A DNA stretch of 20,422 nt from the NCBI GenBank assembly GCA_003049485.1, contig PYST01000518.1:1-20422 (forward strand), written 5' to 3'. Numbering within the stretch: position 1 is the first letter of the stretch; every line of letters starts with the position of its first letter. The translations under genes were made by a program, and so were the position numbers. Below are positions 1 through 7,687 of the stretch, in pieces. The notes under the pieces were generated by a model. The model saw only the letters and a program-made list of their open reading frames with translations, made no database searches and had not been told where the DNA came from. The DNA comes from Ophioceras dolichostomum (lineage: Eukaryota; Ascomycota; Sordariomycetes; Magnaporthales; Ophioceraceae).

Positions 1-531
1 CCTCCTCCCCCCGCGCCCGCGCACACGCACACGCACCACAACTACAACAACAACCACCACGTCGTCCTCCCCATGGGCGACTCCGCCGTGCCGATCCTCG
101 CGGCTCCCGCCCCGCCCTCTGCGCGGGGCAGCATCGTCTCCAACGCTTCTACTTCAGCTGCGCACCACCGGGGCCGCAGCAGCGTCGACAACAGCATCGC
201 GTCGCGGATCTCGCGCGCCACGGAGCGGATGCGGTCTGCGTCGCGGTCGCGGACGAGCGGGGTCGTCGGCTCGGGGATGAACGTGAACAACATGAATATG
301 AGGAAGTCGCCTGAGATGACGGGCGGGGTGGTCAGTCCGTATGAGAGCGTGCTTTTGCCGACTGGCGGTGGCGGGGGGCCGCCTGTTAGCTATCAGCCGA
401 GGACGATGAATGGGGGGAATGGAGGTGGAAACGGGGAGCTGAGGAGCCCTGTTGTTACGAGTCCGTCTGCTGGGGGGATTCCGACTGGGCATGATTTTAG
501 GACGGGGTTGCATCGGAGTGAGATGATTTGA
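1..531 (+). CDS. C-terminal part of an unrecognised low-complexity protein (5' end outside window)
   Basis: The reading frame is open from base 1, so the gene starts upstream of the window. It ends at a TGA at 529-531. About 176 residues are visible. They begin with a Pro/His/Asn-rich stretch (HTHTHHNYNNNHH), followed by a Ser/Arg-rich segment (SRISRATERMRSASRSR) and then Gly/Asn/Pro-rich sequence with GGGGG and GGNGGGNGE runs. The last residues are HRSEMI. Nothing here matches a domain I can name. The composition is typical of a disordered cytoplasmic tail of a fungal membrane or signalling protein, and the many SP and RS sites could be phosphorylated, but that is inference. The third-position C bias is strong at the left and fades towards the stop. 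The first in-frame ATG is at 73, but there is no reason to think translation starts there. Confidence 0.6.
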   Translation, partial: PPPPAPAHTHTHHNYNNNHHVVLPMGDSAVPILAAPAPPSARGSIVSNASTSAAHHRGRSSVDNSIASRISRATERMRSASRSRTSGVVGSGMNVNNMNMRKSPEMTGGVVSPYESVLLPTGGGGGPPVSYQPRTMNGGNGGGNGELRSPVVTSPSAGGIPTGHDFRTGLHRSEMI

Positions 532-660
532 GAGATCTTGTCTCTCAGTCTCTGTCACTGCTTGCGTGCCACTCCCTACCTATCTACCTCAGATCCTTCT
601 CTGCTGTTTTTCTTTGGAGGATACCTTCCTCCCTCTCCGTTCGCATGCCATCCATCCCAC

Positions 661-715
661 ATCTACCTACCGACCAACCTACCTTCCTTACCTACCTACC
701 TACATACCCGTCCTT
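661..715. repeat. imperfect TACC/CCTA repeat tract
   Basis: This is a run of CTACC/TACC units broken by CGACC, TTCC and ATACC variants. It lies 130-180 bp downstream of the stop codon at 531, so it is probably in the 3' UTR or just beyond it. Similar TACC-rich sequence recurs near 9740-9760 and 11700-11760, so it is a general feature of this genome's noncoding DNA. It is not a telomere repeat. Confidence 0.6.
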
Positions 716-2320
716 ATTGATTCCCTCCTTCTTCTCATTCTTTCTTATGATGATGCATGGCGACCGGCGTTGTAATTTTTGATGCTTTTTTTTTTCTATT
801 CTTGGTTCTTTCTTTGCTTGGGTCGAAATTTGGATGAATATCGACAGAAGATCGAATCGTCAAACAGATTGTCTTTTTTTATGACGACGTACGCGAGGAG
901 GAAAGGAAGGAAGGGCCAAGGGATGATCGGAAGAAGAAAAAAAGGACCAAATCCCCCTGTCTGCCTGGGGCATAGCATGCATAACTCCCGAAATTGGCAG
1001 ACATGGAAAAACGTCACGCCTTATAAATATTTTCTCTTTCTGGAGTTGTCTGGCTTAGCAAGGGGTTGTTGTTGATGCTATTTGTTGATGATATTTTTTC
1101 TCTTCTTCTTCTTATCTATTTGATCACTTAGAAAGCAAGCAACAATACCTCTCTCTCTCTGTACAATTCACCGTCTCTCCTTATCTATGGCTGTTTATTA
1201 GCGGAAGAAAGCATTTTTCTTTCCATAAATTCTTCCTTCTTATTCTTCTTGCTTGTTCGTCTTTTTCAGCCAGCCAGTCAGCCAGCAAAGCAAGCAAGCA
1301 TGCCGTGCATTTATTTGATATTTTGTTTCTGAATGCTTCCTATCTCCGCATGCTTTCTGATGGTTTCTTTGCTCGTGTGTTTGCGTTTCGTTTGCTTTCT
1401 TTAACATTTGCTCTGATTTCGCCCGAACATGCCATCCCTTCTGCTCTTCTTAATGATGGAGCTTTTTCTCTTCTTTCTCTCTTGACGAGTGACGAACGAT
1501 CAGGTTTTCTATGGAACCTGAGTTTGATATGGAAATTGGGCTTGGAAAATATATGGTATACACAAAGGGCATTGGAACGAATGGTGGATGATGGGTTCAG
1601 AGGAGGAGGGAGGAGACGGAAAGTAGGAGGAAGAAGACAGGAACAGGGGGAACGAAAACGATAACGGGGAAGCGAATGTTTCGACGAGGCATGGAAGGAG
1701 GGACGAGTACAGATGCGGCAGTAAGAAAGTCGAGTGAGACGCATGAGGATCAACTCCCATGACGGATGGACGAGAATGGCAAAAAAGAAGACGGAAGACT
1801 GACTAACCGGATGGATTGATCATGGGACACCTAGGAAGGGATGGATGTATACAACGCTGCCTCACGGCATCTTGTTCGTTGCTGCTGCTGCTGCTCGGAG
1901 ATGGATGGCCCTTCTCCCTTCGAGGGGGATTATGTGCATAGGCCATACCATGGCTCCGAGGCTTTCTTTCTTCTCTTCTGCTTTTGGTTTCTTCTTTGGT
2001 TGATACTTACGATGAACATCGCGCGTTTTGCTTTGCTTTATGTACCTTTCCGGCCGCTGCAAGATTGTGAATAATTGCTGCCGAAAGGTAGGAGGAGGAG
2101 GAGGAGGAAAGAGATTGACAGGTCGGGGGTTTGTGTATATTCAAGCTTTGCGACAGAAAATACATATTGATTTACTTTTAAGTTGCATGCGGTGGGTGTG
2201 TTCGAGCCTGGCTCTGCGCGGAACAATCAACTTTCCCCCCCTTCCTATCAACTCGGCCAAATCGGTTGAGTTGCCTTGTCTCCTTCGCAAGGAAAGCGAT
2301 GAAAATCGAAAAGTTAAACA

Positions 2321-2365
2321 GAATAAAATAAAAAAATAAAAAATAAAAAATAAAAAAAAAGAGAA
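2321..2365. repeat. A-rich (A3-8 T)n low-complexity tract
   Basis: The stretch is almost pure A broken by single T residues (AAAATAAAAAAATAAAAAAT pattern) and ends in GAGAAAAAG. Such tracts disfavour nucleosomes. It sits about 700 bp upstream of the PIG-H start. On the other strand it reads as a Phe/Tyr-rich shadow ORF. Confidence 0.7.
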
Positions 2366-2800
2366 AAAGAACAGGTAGGAAAACTGTCGGCGTTGGGTGC
2401 TAATCGTAGTGGGAATGATGCCTTCTTCGTCAATTGAGGACGAAAAAAAACCCCAAAAAATGAAAGTTGACATCCCAATCTCAACTCGCTACCCCAAGCC
2501 CCTGACGGTCGTAATCCAGCCCGCCACGCGACGGTGAAGACGCCTCTGCGGAGTGAAACCTCCCTGAAGTGTCATCTTCATTGCTGAGGGCCGCACGCAG
2601 CATCGCAGGTTTCCCATGCGAGTGGGCGACCACCGCAGCGTTCGAACTGGGCGCCGTAGCAGAGGGATCTGACGGATTTGGGAATTCGTAGCAAGCATGA
2701 AATGCTCGAGCGCCTCCTAACCGGTAGACCATTACAGTCAAAATTTTTCGGTTGTAAAGTCTGCTTATAAGGGCAGCTTGTGAGGAGTGGGGTGGAGAGT

Positions 2801-2806
2801 CACGTG
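2801..2806. promoter_or_regulatory. E-box CACGTG, candidate bHLH site upstream of PIG-H
   Basis: A palindromic CACGTG in the context GTCACGTGGT lies about 255 bp upstream of the PIG-H ATG, and about 35 bp downstream of a TTATAA element. GTCACGTG matches the general consensus for Cbf1/USF-type bHLH factors. The match is by eye only and function is inferred from position. Confidence 0.35.
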
Positions 2807-3059
2807 GTGGCTACCACATCAATCTTGATCGACTCTGGCAAGATTGGAACGTTTCGAAGACGACAAGAACAGCGAAGGAAGGGAAGAGGGCGAGGAGGAA
2901 ACTGGTTATCGACGTTGATATAACACTCGTTTTGAACCTTTCCTAAACCTTTCCGCTCCTTGGCAAATCCCCACAATGAGCCCGAAAACAACGAGCTTCC
3001 CTTTCTCTATCTGAGCATCTGAGCATCAAGACACACTCCAGCCAACGCTAAACTGCACC

Positions 3060-3947
3060 ATGCTCACAACCGCTCCTCACCTCGAGATCCGGCGCCCGTC
3101 GCCCACAACCGCCGAGTTCACCGTGACGACCCGGCCGCCCTCAACCCTGGGTCTTCGCGTCGGCCTGATTATCCTCTTCCTCGGCCGTCTCGTCCTCGCC
3201 TTCGCCGCAATCCTCCTCCTCCACGCCAAGTTCTTCAGCAGCAGCAGCAGCAGTCGCGACAACGACAACTCTTCATCATCATCATCATCTTCTTCTTCTT
3301 CTTCGTCTTCACTCCTCCACCCATCATCCATCCTAGCCTCCTTCCCCCACCTCCTCCTCCCCATCCCCATCCCCACCCTCCTCACAGACCCCATCTCCCG
3401 CCTCCTGCAGACGGTCTTCGCCGCATCCCTGTCCTCCTTCCCCGGCCAACTCCTCTCGCACGCCGCGTCCTCGTCGCCGGGCTGGGCAGTCGTCGCGTCC
3501 TCGGCCGCGATGCTGTACGCGTCCCTCCTGCGCGTGCACACGTCCGAGTCGCTGCTGGTCCTGCGCGGGCTGGGCGTGCAGACGCGCTCGCACGGCCCGG
3601 CCTTCCTGCTGCCTCCCCTGGGTCCCATGTTCGGAGGAGGAGGAGGAGGAGGAGGAGGAGGGGGCGGTGGGGGGATGACAGATGGGGCGTCGACGACAGG
3701 AGGCAAAAAAGGCGCGAATAGGTTCATCCCGACCGAGAAGGTGCGGGACGTGCTGATCAACGAGGCGTTCCGTGGGTTTGAGGTGAGGTACTACTTGGTT
3801 GTCGTCGTGGAGGGCGAGGAGGACCTGGTGGTCGTTTTTCCGAGGCTGCTGCCGGGGCGCAGGATTGTGGAGGAGGTTTGGAGAGCTGCGAGGAAGTGTC
3901 TTTATGAGCCGGATGCGGTGAGGTTTATTGATGATAAGGTGTCATAA
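3060..3947 (+). CDS. gpi15: Phosphatidylinositol N-acetylglucosaminyltransferase subunit H (PIG-H / Gpi15)
   Basis: This is a subunit of the ER-membrane GPI-GlcNAc transferase, which adds GlcNAc to phosphatidylinositol in the first step of GPI-anchor synthesis. The single-exon ORF encodes 295 residues. A first hydrophobic segment spans about residues 32-57 and a second about 141-158, giving the family's two-pass hairpin. The PIG-H domain follows: SESLLVLRGLGVQTRS at 162-177, then FIPTEKVRDVLINEAFRGFE at 223-242, then the strand YYLVVVVEGEEDLVVVFPRL and a C-terminal helix ending at ARKCLY. Two low-complexity insertions stand out. A 14-Ser run (71-84) lies in the loop between the membrane segments, and a 14-Gly run (192-205) splits the PIG-H domain between its first strand and the KVRDVLINE block. 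The protein is longer than human PIG-H (about 190 residues) mainly for these reasons. The start ATG is in context CACCATGC. The gene is convergent with PUS3. Confidence 0.88.
   Translation: MLTTAPHLEIRRPSPTTAEFTVTTRPPSTLGLRVGLIILFLGRLVLAFAAILLLHAKFFSSSSSSRDNDNSSSSSSSSSSSSSSLLHPSSILASFPHLLLPIPIPTLLTDPISRLLQTVFAASLSSFPGQLLSHAASSSPGWAVVASSAAMLYASLLRVHTSESLLVLRGLGVQTRSHGPAFLLPPLGPMFGGGGGGGGGGGGGGMTDGASTTGGKKGANRFIPTEKVRDVLINEAFRGFEVRYYLVVVVEGEEDLVVVFPRLLPGRRIVEEVWRAARKCLYEPDAVRFIDDKVS
3633..3659 (+). repeat. (GGA)9 microsatellite coding poly-Gly in PIG-H
   Basis: Nine perfect GGA codons are followed by GGG GGC GGT GGG GGG, giving 14 Gly in a row inside the PIG-H domain. The nearly pure codon use of the first nine suggests recent slippage growth. 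A second coding microsatellite, of TCN/TCT Ser codons, lies near 3270-3312. Confidence 0.85.
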
Positions 3948-4310
3948 GGCTGTTTTTCTGGAGGGGTCGTTATCTTCCTTTTCTTTTCTTTTTTCTCTTT
4001 TCTTCTTCTTCCGAGCTCTGTAGACTTGGGGAGCGCATCTGTACTATCTATCGTCTTGCCATCGTATGTATATGAGATGAGATATGGGGTATGGGACTTG
4101 TACATGAACTAGAGCCCTCTTGTGGACTTGGCATATGATCAGGATCAGAGGACCTACAGTGTAGGCGTCTGTCCATCTGTGTATTGTTCTCAGGCAGATG
4201 GTGGCATCGTTGGCTGGCGGCTCAGCTACGACGTGGATTATGGAGTTCGTGTCAGACTACAAGGAATGCTTGCCTATCCAACTACATAATGGACAATGGG
4301 ATCAATGTAT
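3948..4310. other. 363 bp convergent intergenic region
   Basis: This separates the stop codons of PIG-H (+) and PUS3 (-) and must hold both 3' ends. A CT-rich tract (about 3970-4015) follows the PIG-H stop. No gene or strong hairpin is visible. Confidence 0.5.
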
Positions 4311-6419
4311 CTAATGCGCGGGCAGTAACTCCCCTCCTTCGCCATCACCACCACCGTTGTTCCCTTTCCGGTCACGGTTCGCCTTAATGACGCCCCTCCA
4401 ATTCTCCGTGCCCCGCATAGCCTCCGCGTTCGCGAACCCCTTCTTCTGCGCCCATTTGTCGTTTGCCTCCTTGGAAGACTGGCCGAGCGGCCTCTTCGCC
4501 AGCGGCACGTAAGCCCCAGTATAGGCCGCTTCGTCCCCTCCCAGGAACAACTTCTGGCTCCGCTGCTGCTGCTGCTGCTGCGATGATGATGATGATGACG
4601 ATATTCTATCTGGCCTCCTCTTAGTCAGCTCAGCGACGCGATCGAGCAGGCGGTTGGCCAACAGCTCGTCCACCTTGGCCCCGCGCCAGTTCGCCCACAG
4701 CACGTCGACGAGCCCGCGCTTGCCGTGCAGGTCGGCGCTGCTGGAGCCGTCTTCGCCCGCGTACACCCACTCCAGCCCCTCGGCGACGTTGCCCACCGGA
4801 TCGTCAGGCCGCTCGGCGTCCCGGCCGAAGACACAGTCCCAGAGGACCAGTGGCGCGTCGGACGCGAGGGTGTAGTTCGGACTGCTGGGGTATTTCTCGA
4901 CGTTGAGCAGTTCTGGCACGATAGAGGGCTGCTCGAGCCCCTGGCCGACCAGGAACAACACGGCGACCATGTGGCGGATCTGGTGCCAGAGGAAGGCTGA
5001 GCCGCGCACGTGGAAGTAGTACACCTTTGGAAGTGCTGCTGCCCCCGCCGCCGCCGTTTCGCTGCTGGCGTTGCTGCTGCTGCTGCTGCTGCTGTCCTCT
5101 GGTGGTTGGAACTCCGGCTTGCCCAAGTATGGCACCTCCGACGCCAGGCCGGGGAGCTCTACAATCTCGGCCTGGTACACGCGGCGCGCATAGTTGGTGA
5201 TCTGCTTGCTGGGGTCGATCTTACAGAAGTTGCGGAAGTCGTGCAGGCCCTCGAAGCGGGACGCCGCCGTGCGCATGGCCTCGATGTCGAGCCAACCGTC
5301 CTTCACGGGCGAGGAGGGAGAGCCGTTCTTGTTGCCGCTGCCACCCTTTTCCAGCTGCGCCGGCGTCGGCGAGAAGGCTGGCTGCGTGAAGAAGTACCTG
5401 TACTGGCGCTCGAGACAGGAGAAACGCGCCGAGAACCCCGGTGGTGGGGTCGGACACCACGCTAGCACGCGGATGTCTGGTGGGAGGATGCGGTTGAGCA
5501 CCCTTGGGTACTTGATCTCGTCCGCCACCGGATATGGCGGTTCGTCTTCTGCGTCTTCCTCTGGTTTGGCATGTTGCCCGCCACCCTCTATTTCAGGGGT
5601 TTCTTCGATCCCCAGCCCCTCCTCCGCCGCCGCAATAGCTGCTGCTGTTCCCTCTTTGCCAGCAGTTGTGCTGCCGTTGCCGTTGCCATCATCCGACTGG
5701 GCCTGGAGCTTCCTTCGTGCCGCACTGCTGCCGCGAACAGGCCGGTTGCTCCGAAGGCGCAGGGCGATGACCTGTCCGAAGGCGCTTACGCCGCGGTCTG
5801 TCCGCCCGCACTTGGAGTAGTCGCAGACGCTGAAGTCGACCTCGTCTGGGTTCTCCGGGAAGATCAGGCAGGTCTTGACCAGAGCCTTCCAGAGCTCCTC
5901 CTCTACTGATGGGAGGGCCCCGTTCTGCTGGTACTCGAACCCGTTGTAGTTCTTGCCGAGGTATGCGATCTTGAGAGCCACGAACCGTGTGGAGTAGCGT
6001 GATGGGTCCACAACTCCTTTCTTCCGCTTCTTTGGCTTCGGTTCTTGTTGTTGTTGCCGTTGCTGCTGCTGCTCATTCTCAGATGTGGTGGCAGTTGCAC
6101 CACCAGGAACAGCAGAAGGTGCTTCTAGAGGTGCGACGAGGTCGACGGGTTGAGGCGGAGTCTTCTCTTCTGCGGCTTGGCTGGTCTTCTGGTACTTATG
6201 GAGCTCCTTCTCCAGTAGTTGGACCTGCTTAACCAGGCTCTCTTTCGTCCACCGGCTGTAGTCGTTTGTCCCCGACATGGTCGACTTGAATCGGTGTGAC
6301 ACGGACACTGACAGCCCAACGAGATATGCTGGCGAGGACGAATGCTGAAAGCACGGTGAAACCGACTTCAACACATCTGCAATGTGCGTGCGCCAACGGA
6401 TAGGCTGAAGCGTCCTCAT
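4311..6419 (-). CDS. DEG1: tRNA pseudouridine(38/39) synthase Pus3/Deg1 (TruA family)
   Basis: The enzyme converts U38 and U39 in tRNA anticodon stems to pseudouridine. The intronless ORF gives 702 residues from the upstream ATG. The catalytic core starts near RYSTRFVALKIAYLGKNYNG (141-160). The catalytic Asp is D208 in CGRTDRGVSAFGQV. Further conserved blocks are YPRVLNRILPPDIRVLAWCP, RFSCLERQYRYFF, GLHDFRNFCKIDPSKQ and GSAFLWHQIRHMVAVLFLVGQ. Two disordered insertions interrupt the core: about residues 229-300, and a Ser/Ala-rich one before KVYYFHVRG. The C-terminal tail carries poly-Ser and poly-Gln. A basic KPKKRKKG at 128-135 could be a nuclear signal. A second in-frame ATG at 6278 (Met48) has a better context (ACCATG) than the first (CGTATG). 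The 47-residue extension is rich in Arg, Ser and hydrophobics and resembles a mitochondrial presequence. Residue 48 onward (MSGTNDYSRWTKESLVKQVQ) may be the main product. Confidence 0.93.
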   Translation of the reverse strand: MRTLQPIRWRTHIADVLKSVSPCFQHSSSPAYLVGLSVSVSHRFKSTMSGTNDYSRWTKESLVKQVQLLEKELHKYQKTSQAAEEKTPPQPVDLVAPLEAPSAVPGGATATTSENEQQQQRQQQQEPKPKKRKKGVVDPSRYSTRFVALKIAYLGKNYNGFEYQQNGALPSVEEELWKALVKTCLIFPENPDEVDFSVCDYSKCGRTDRGVSAFGQVIALRLRSNRPVRGSSAARRKLQAQSDDGNGNGSTTAGKEGTAAAIAAAEEGLGIEETPEIEGGGQHAKPEEDAEDEPPYPVADEIKYPRVLNRILPPDIRVLAWCPTPPPGFSARFSCLERQYRYFFTQPAFSPTPAQLEKGGSGNKNGSPSSPVKDGWLDIEAMRTAASRFEGLHDFRNFCKIDPSKQITNYARRVYQAEIVELPGLASEVPYLGKPEFQPPEDSSSSSSSNASSETAAAGAAALPKVYYFHVRGSAFLWHQIRHMVAVLFLVGQGLEQPSIVPELLNVEKYPSSPNYTLASDAPLVLWDCVFGRDAERPDDPVGNVAEGLEWVYAGEDGSSSADLHGKRGLVDVLWANWRGAKVDELLANRLLDRVAELTKRRPDRISSSSSSSQQQQQQRSQKLFLGGDEAAYTGAYVPLAKRPLGQSSKEANDKWAQKKGFANAEAMRGTENWRGVIKANRDRKGNNGGGDGEGGELLPAH
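4562..4599. repeat. CTG and GAT trinucleotide runs in PUS3 C-terminal tail
   Basis: On the plus strand, CTG units (4562-4580) pass directly into GAT/GATGAC units. On the coding minus strand they give a run of about seven Ser followed by six Gln. They lie outside the catalytic core. Confidence 0.7.
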
Positions 6420-6551
6420 ACGAGCATAGCTACACGATACCTTAGGAAGCTACTACGTCTTTTTCGTATATACCTGCACGAATCAGCGTGACCTCCGCCG
6501 CCCCTGAAAAGTTGATGCACTGAGAAACTGACAGCTAAAAAATCGTGTCAT

Positions 6552-6563
6552 CTTATCGATAAG
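6552..6563. promoter_or_regulatory. 12-bp palindrome CTTATCGATAAG (two abutting GATA motifs)
   Basis: CTTATCGATAAG is a perfect palindrome with one GATAA on each strand. Fungal GATA factors (AreA/Nit-2, SreA families) bind HGATAR sites and often act through pairs. It lies 133 bp upstream of the PUS3 upper ATG and 244 bp upstream of the GTPase ATG. Function is inferred only. Confidence 0.35.
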
Positions 6564-6570
6564 CTCAAAC

Positions 6571-6590
6571 GCCCCCCCCCCGCCCCCCGC
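6571..6590. repeat. C-rich run in the divergent promoter
   Basis: Ten consecutive C are followed by G, six C and GC. The opposite strand has two long G runs but not the four separated runs of a classical quadruplex. It is noted as a slippage-prone low-complexity site. Confidence 0.6.
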
Positions 6591-6806
6591 GAAGCTAGGG
6601 TCAGCTGCTGTTGTGCCATGGGGGCCTTGCAGGGCGCTAGGCAGGCTGATTTAGTGTGGCTTGCGCTGTGTAATAAATCGCCCTTCAGCTCGTTTTCGTG
6701 TCACGATTAAAGCCCAAGGAAGGGATTGAAAAGACCTCACCGAATTTTTCGAAAGTTGAGATATGGACGTTGATACACCAATCGTTCATCCATCGTGCCT
6801 ATCAAG

Positions 6807-7623
6807 ATGGAATCTCATACAATAACTGCATTGCTTCTGGGCGATGAGAAGGTTGGCAAGACCACGTTTTTGTCGTATGTCTCAAGTGCTCACTTAATCC
6901 GTTCGCTCCTTGGCCCACCTGGCCGGTCACTCCCGTTTAGCCGACACGCTGGGACTAACACAAGAGCACTCCAATTATCATAGTCGCATCAGTCAGGGCA
7001 AAGACAAGCTTCATGGCAAGGCTGAGATCCCCCTCCTGCGGGATATGGACCAGCCTTACATCTTCGAGATGCGATCCCGCAAAGGCGAATACCGCATCGA
7101 GATGTTCGACACGTCCAGCCCAGAGAGTTGGAGGCTCCTCCGGCCTGACCTTGTCATAATATGTTACGACATCAGCCAGCGGCTCAGCCTCATCAACATG
7201 AAGCGTGTTGTGAGTCGCTCACCACTCCCCCCTCCCCTTCCTTGCTCATCCTCTTCCCCCTGTTCCTCCCTCTAGAGATAGTTGTTGAGTGGTTTGGTGA
7301 TGTGACAGCTGACCTATGAGTATTCGTTCGTCCCTGTCAAGTGGATCGAGGAGGTGCGCACGACATTCGCGGGACAGGATACACTCCCGATCCTCGTGTT
7401 GGGTCTCAAGCGAGACTTGAGGTCGGAGGATGACCCCAACGGCATCATATACCCCCAAGAGGCGTACAGGGCGGCTCAAGAGATGAGAGCCGACAAGTAC
7501 ATGGAGTGCTCCGCCTTGACTGGTGAGCTCTTGTCAGAGACATTTGAGGACATCTTCCTCACGGCCGTCAAGACGACGACGGACCTCGGCGGCCAGAGCG
7601 AGGCGGGATGCAAGCTTATGTGA
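6807..7623 (+). CDS. Atypical Rho/Ras-superfamily small GTPase with CaaX tail
   Basis: The product is a predicted prenylated membrane-associated small G protein of 191 residues, the usual Rho length. Exons are 6807-6874, 6984-7209 and 7342-7623. The P-loop is GDEKVGKT (12-19). The switch I region reads EIPLLRD, where Rho has IPTV, so the Mg-binding Thr appears replaced by Leu40. The G3 motif is DTSSPES (65-71), so the DxxG Gly is Ser68 and the catalytic Gln position holds Pro69. G4 is LKRD (120-123) and G5 is CSAL (154-157). The protein ends in CKLM, a CaaX box whose final Met favours farnesylation. The exon 3 acceptor at 7341 was chosen because it gives NMKRV-WIEEV, matching the spacing of Rho1 NVQEKW-ISEV, and because CTGAC at 7309 is a suitable branch site. 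The start ATG has A at -3 and G at +4. A guanine-nucleotide cycle like that of constitutively GTP-bound Rnd/RhoH-type proteins is inference. The precise subfamily is not recognised. Confidence 0.8.
6875..6983 (+). other. intron 1 of the GTPase gene (109 nt)
   Basis: Donor GTATGT, branch site ACTAAC at 6954-6959, acceptor CATAG. It joins TTG TC to T CGC, giving the P-loop continuation GKTTFLSRIS. Reading through the donor would lose the conserved frame. Confidence 0.85.
7210..7341 (+). other. intron 2 of the GTPase gene (132 nt; competing acceptors)
   Basis: Donor GTGAGT. Three in-phase acceptors exist: ACAG at 7308, GAG at 7320 and AAG at 7341. The best branch candidate, CTGAC at 7309-7313, lies after the first acceptor and very close to the second. 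This favours 7341 and agrees with the Rho alignment. Use of 7308 or 7320 would insert 11 or 7 residues without a stop. Confidence 0.65.
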
Positions 7624-7687
7624 GGAAGGATGTGTCTTAAGAGTCAGCCCGTCTTAGGCGTAACTCGACAAGTGCAAGCGCCGCTAA

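Larger units (their letters stand above)
532..3059. other. 2.5 kb gene-free region between the partial gene and PIG-H
   Basis: No convincing gene is visible. ORFs of up to 137 codons occur on both strands, but their translations look random (Leu/Ser/Phe-rich from pyrimidine tracts) and have no recognisable motif or paired splice signals. The left part presumably holds the 3' UTR of the gene ending at 531, and includes a TACC-rich tract near 660-715 and many CTT/TTC runs. An A/T-rich stretch lies near 2321-2365. The right part (about 2750-3059) is the probable PIG-H promoter, with a TTATAA at about 2765 and a CACGTG at 2801. A noncoding RNA or a small spliced gene cannot be excluded. Confidence 0.5.
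6420..6806. promoter_or_regulatory. 387 bp divergent promoter region of PUS3 and the GTPase gene
   Basis: The two genes start away from each other here, so both promoters should lie in this stretch. It contains a palindromic double GATA site (6552-6563) and a C-rich run (6571-6590). No coding sequence is supported. Confidence 0.6.

Noticed and set aside
661..715. TACC repeats as a CRISPR array or telomere-like repeat
   Set aside because: Units are 4 bp, imperfect and without spacers, and the sequence does not match the fungal TTAGGG repeat.
1340..1753. 137-codon minus-strand ORF in the first intergenic region
   Set aside because: Composition follows the pyrimidine-rich sequence, and no domain, conserved start or splice context is visible.
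2190..2215. B-box-like GTTCGAGCC on the plus strand
   Set aside because: No A-box at a suitable distance and no cloverleaf pairing around it.
2640..2745. tRNA-like A-box and B-box motifs on the minus strand (TGGTCTACCGG, AGTTCGAAC)
   Set aside because: The T-arm next to TTCGAAC does not pair, the B-box lacks the final C, and no acceptor stem closes the segment.
3077..3760. 227-codon minus-strand ORF opposite PIG-H
   Set aside because: It is the antisense of the PIG-H coding sequence. Its poly-Pro and poly-Asp/Glu runs mirror the Gly and Ser codon repeats.
6795..6809. GTG start 12 nt before the GTPase ATG
   Set aside because: GTG is not an expected start in a fungal nuclear gene, and the ATG at 6807 has a good context and gives the usual short N terminus before the P-loop.
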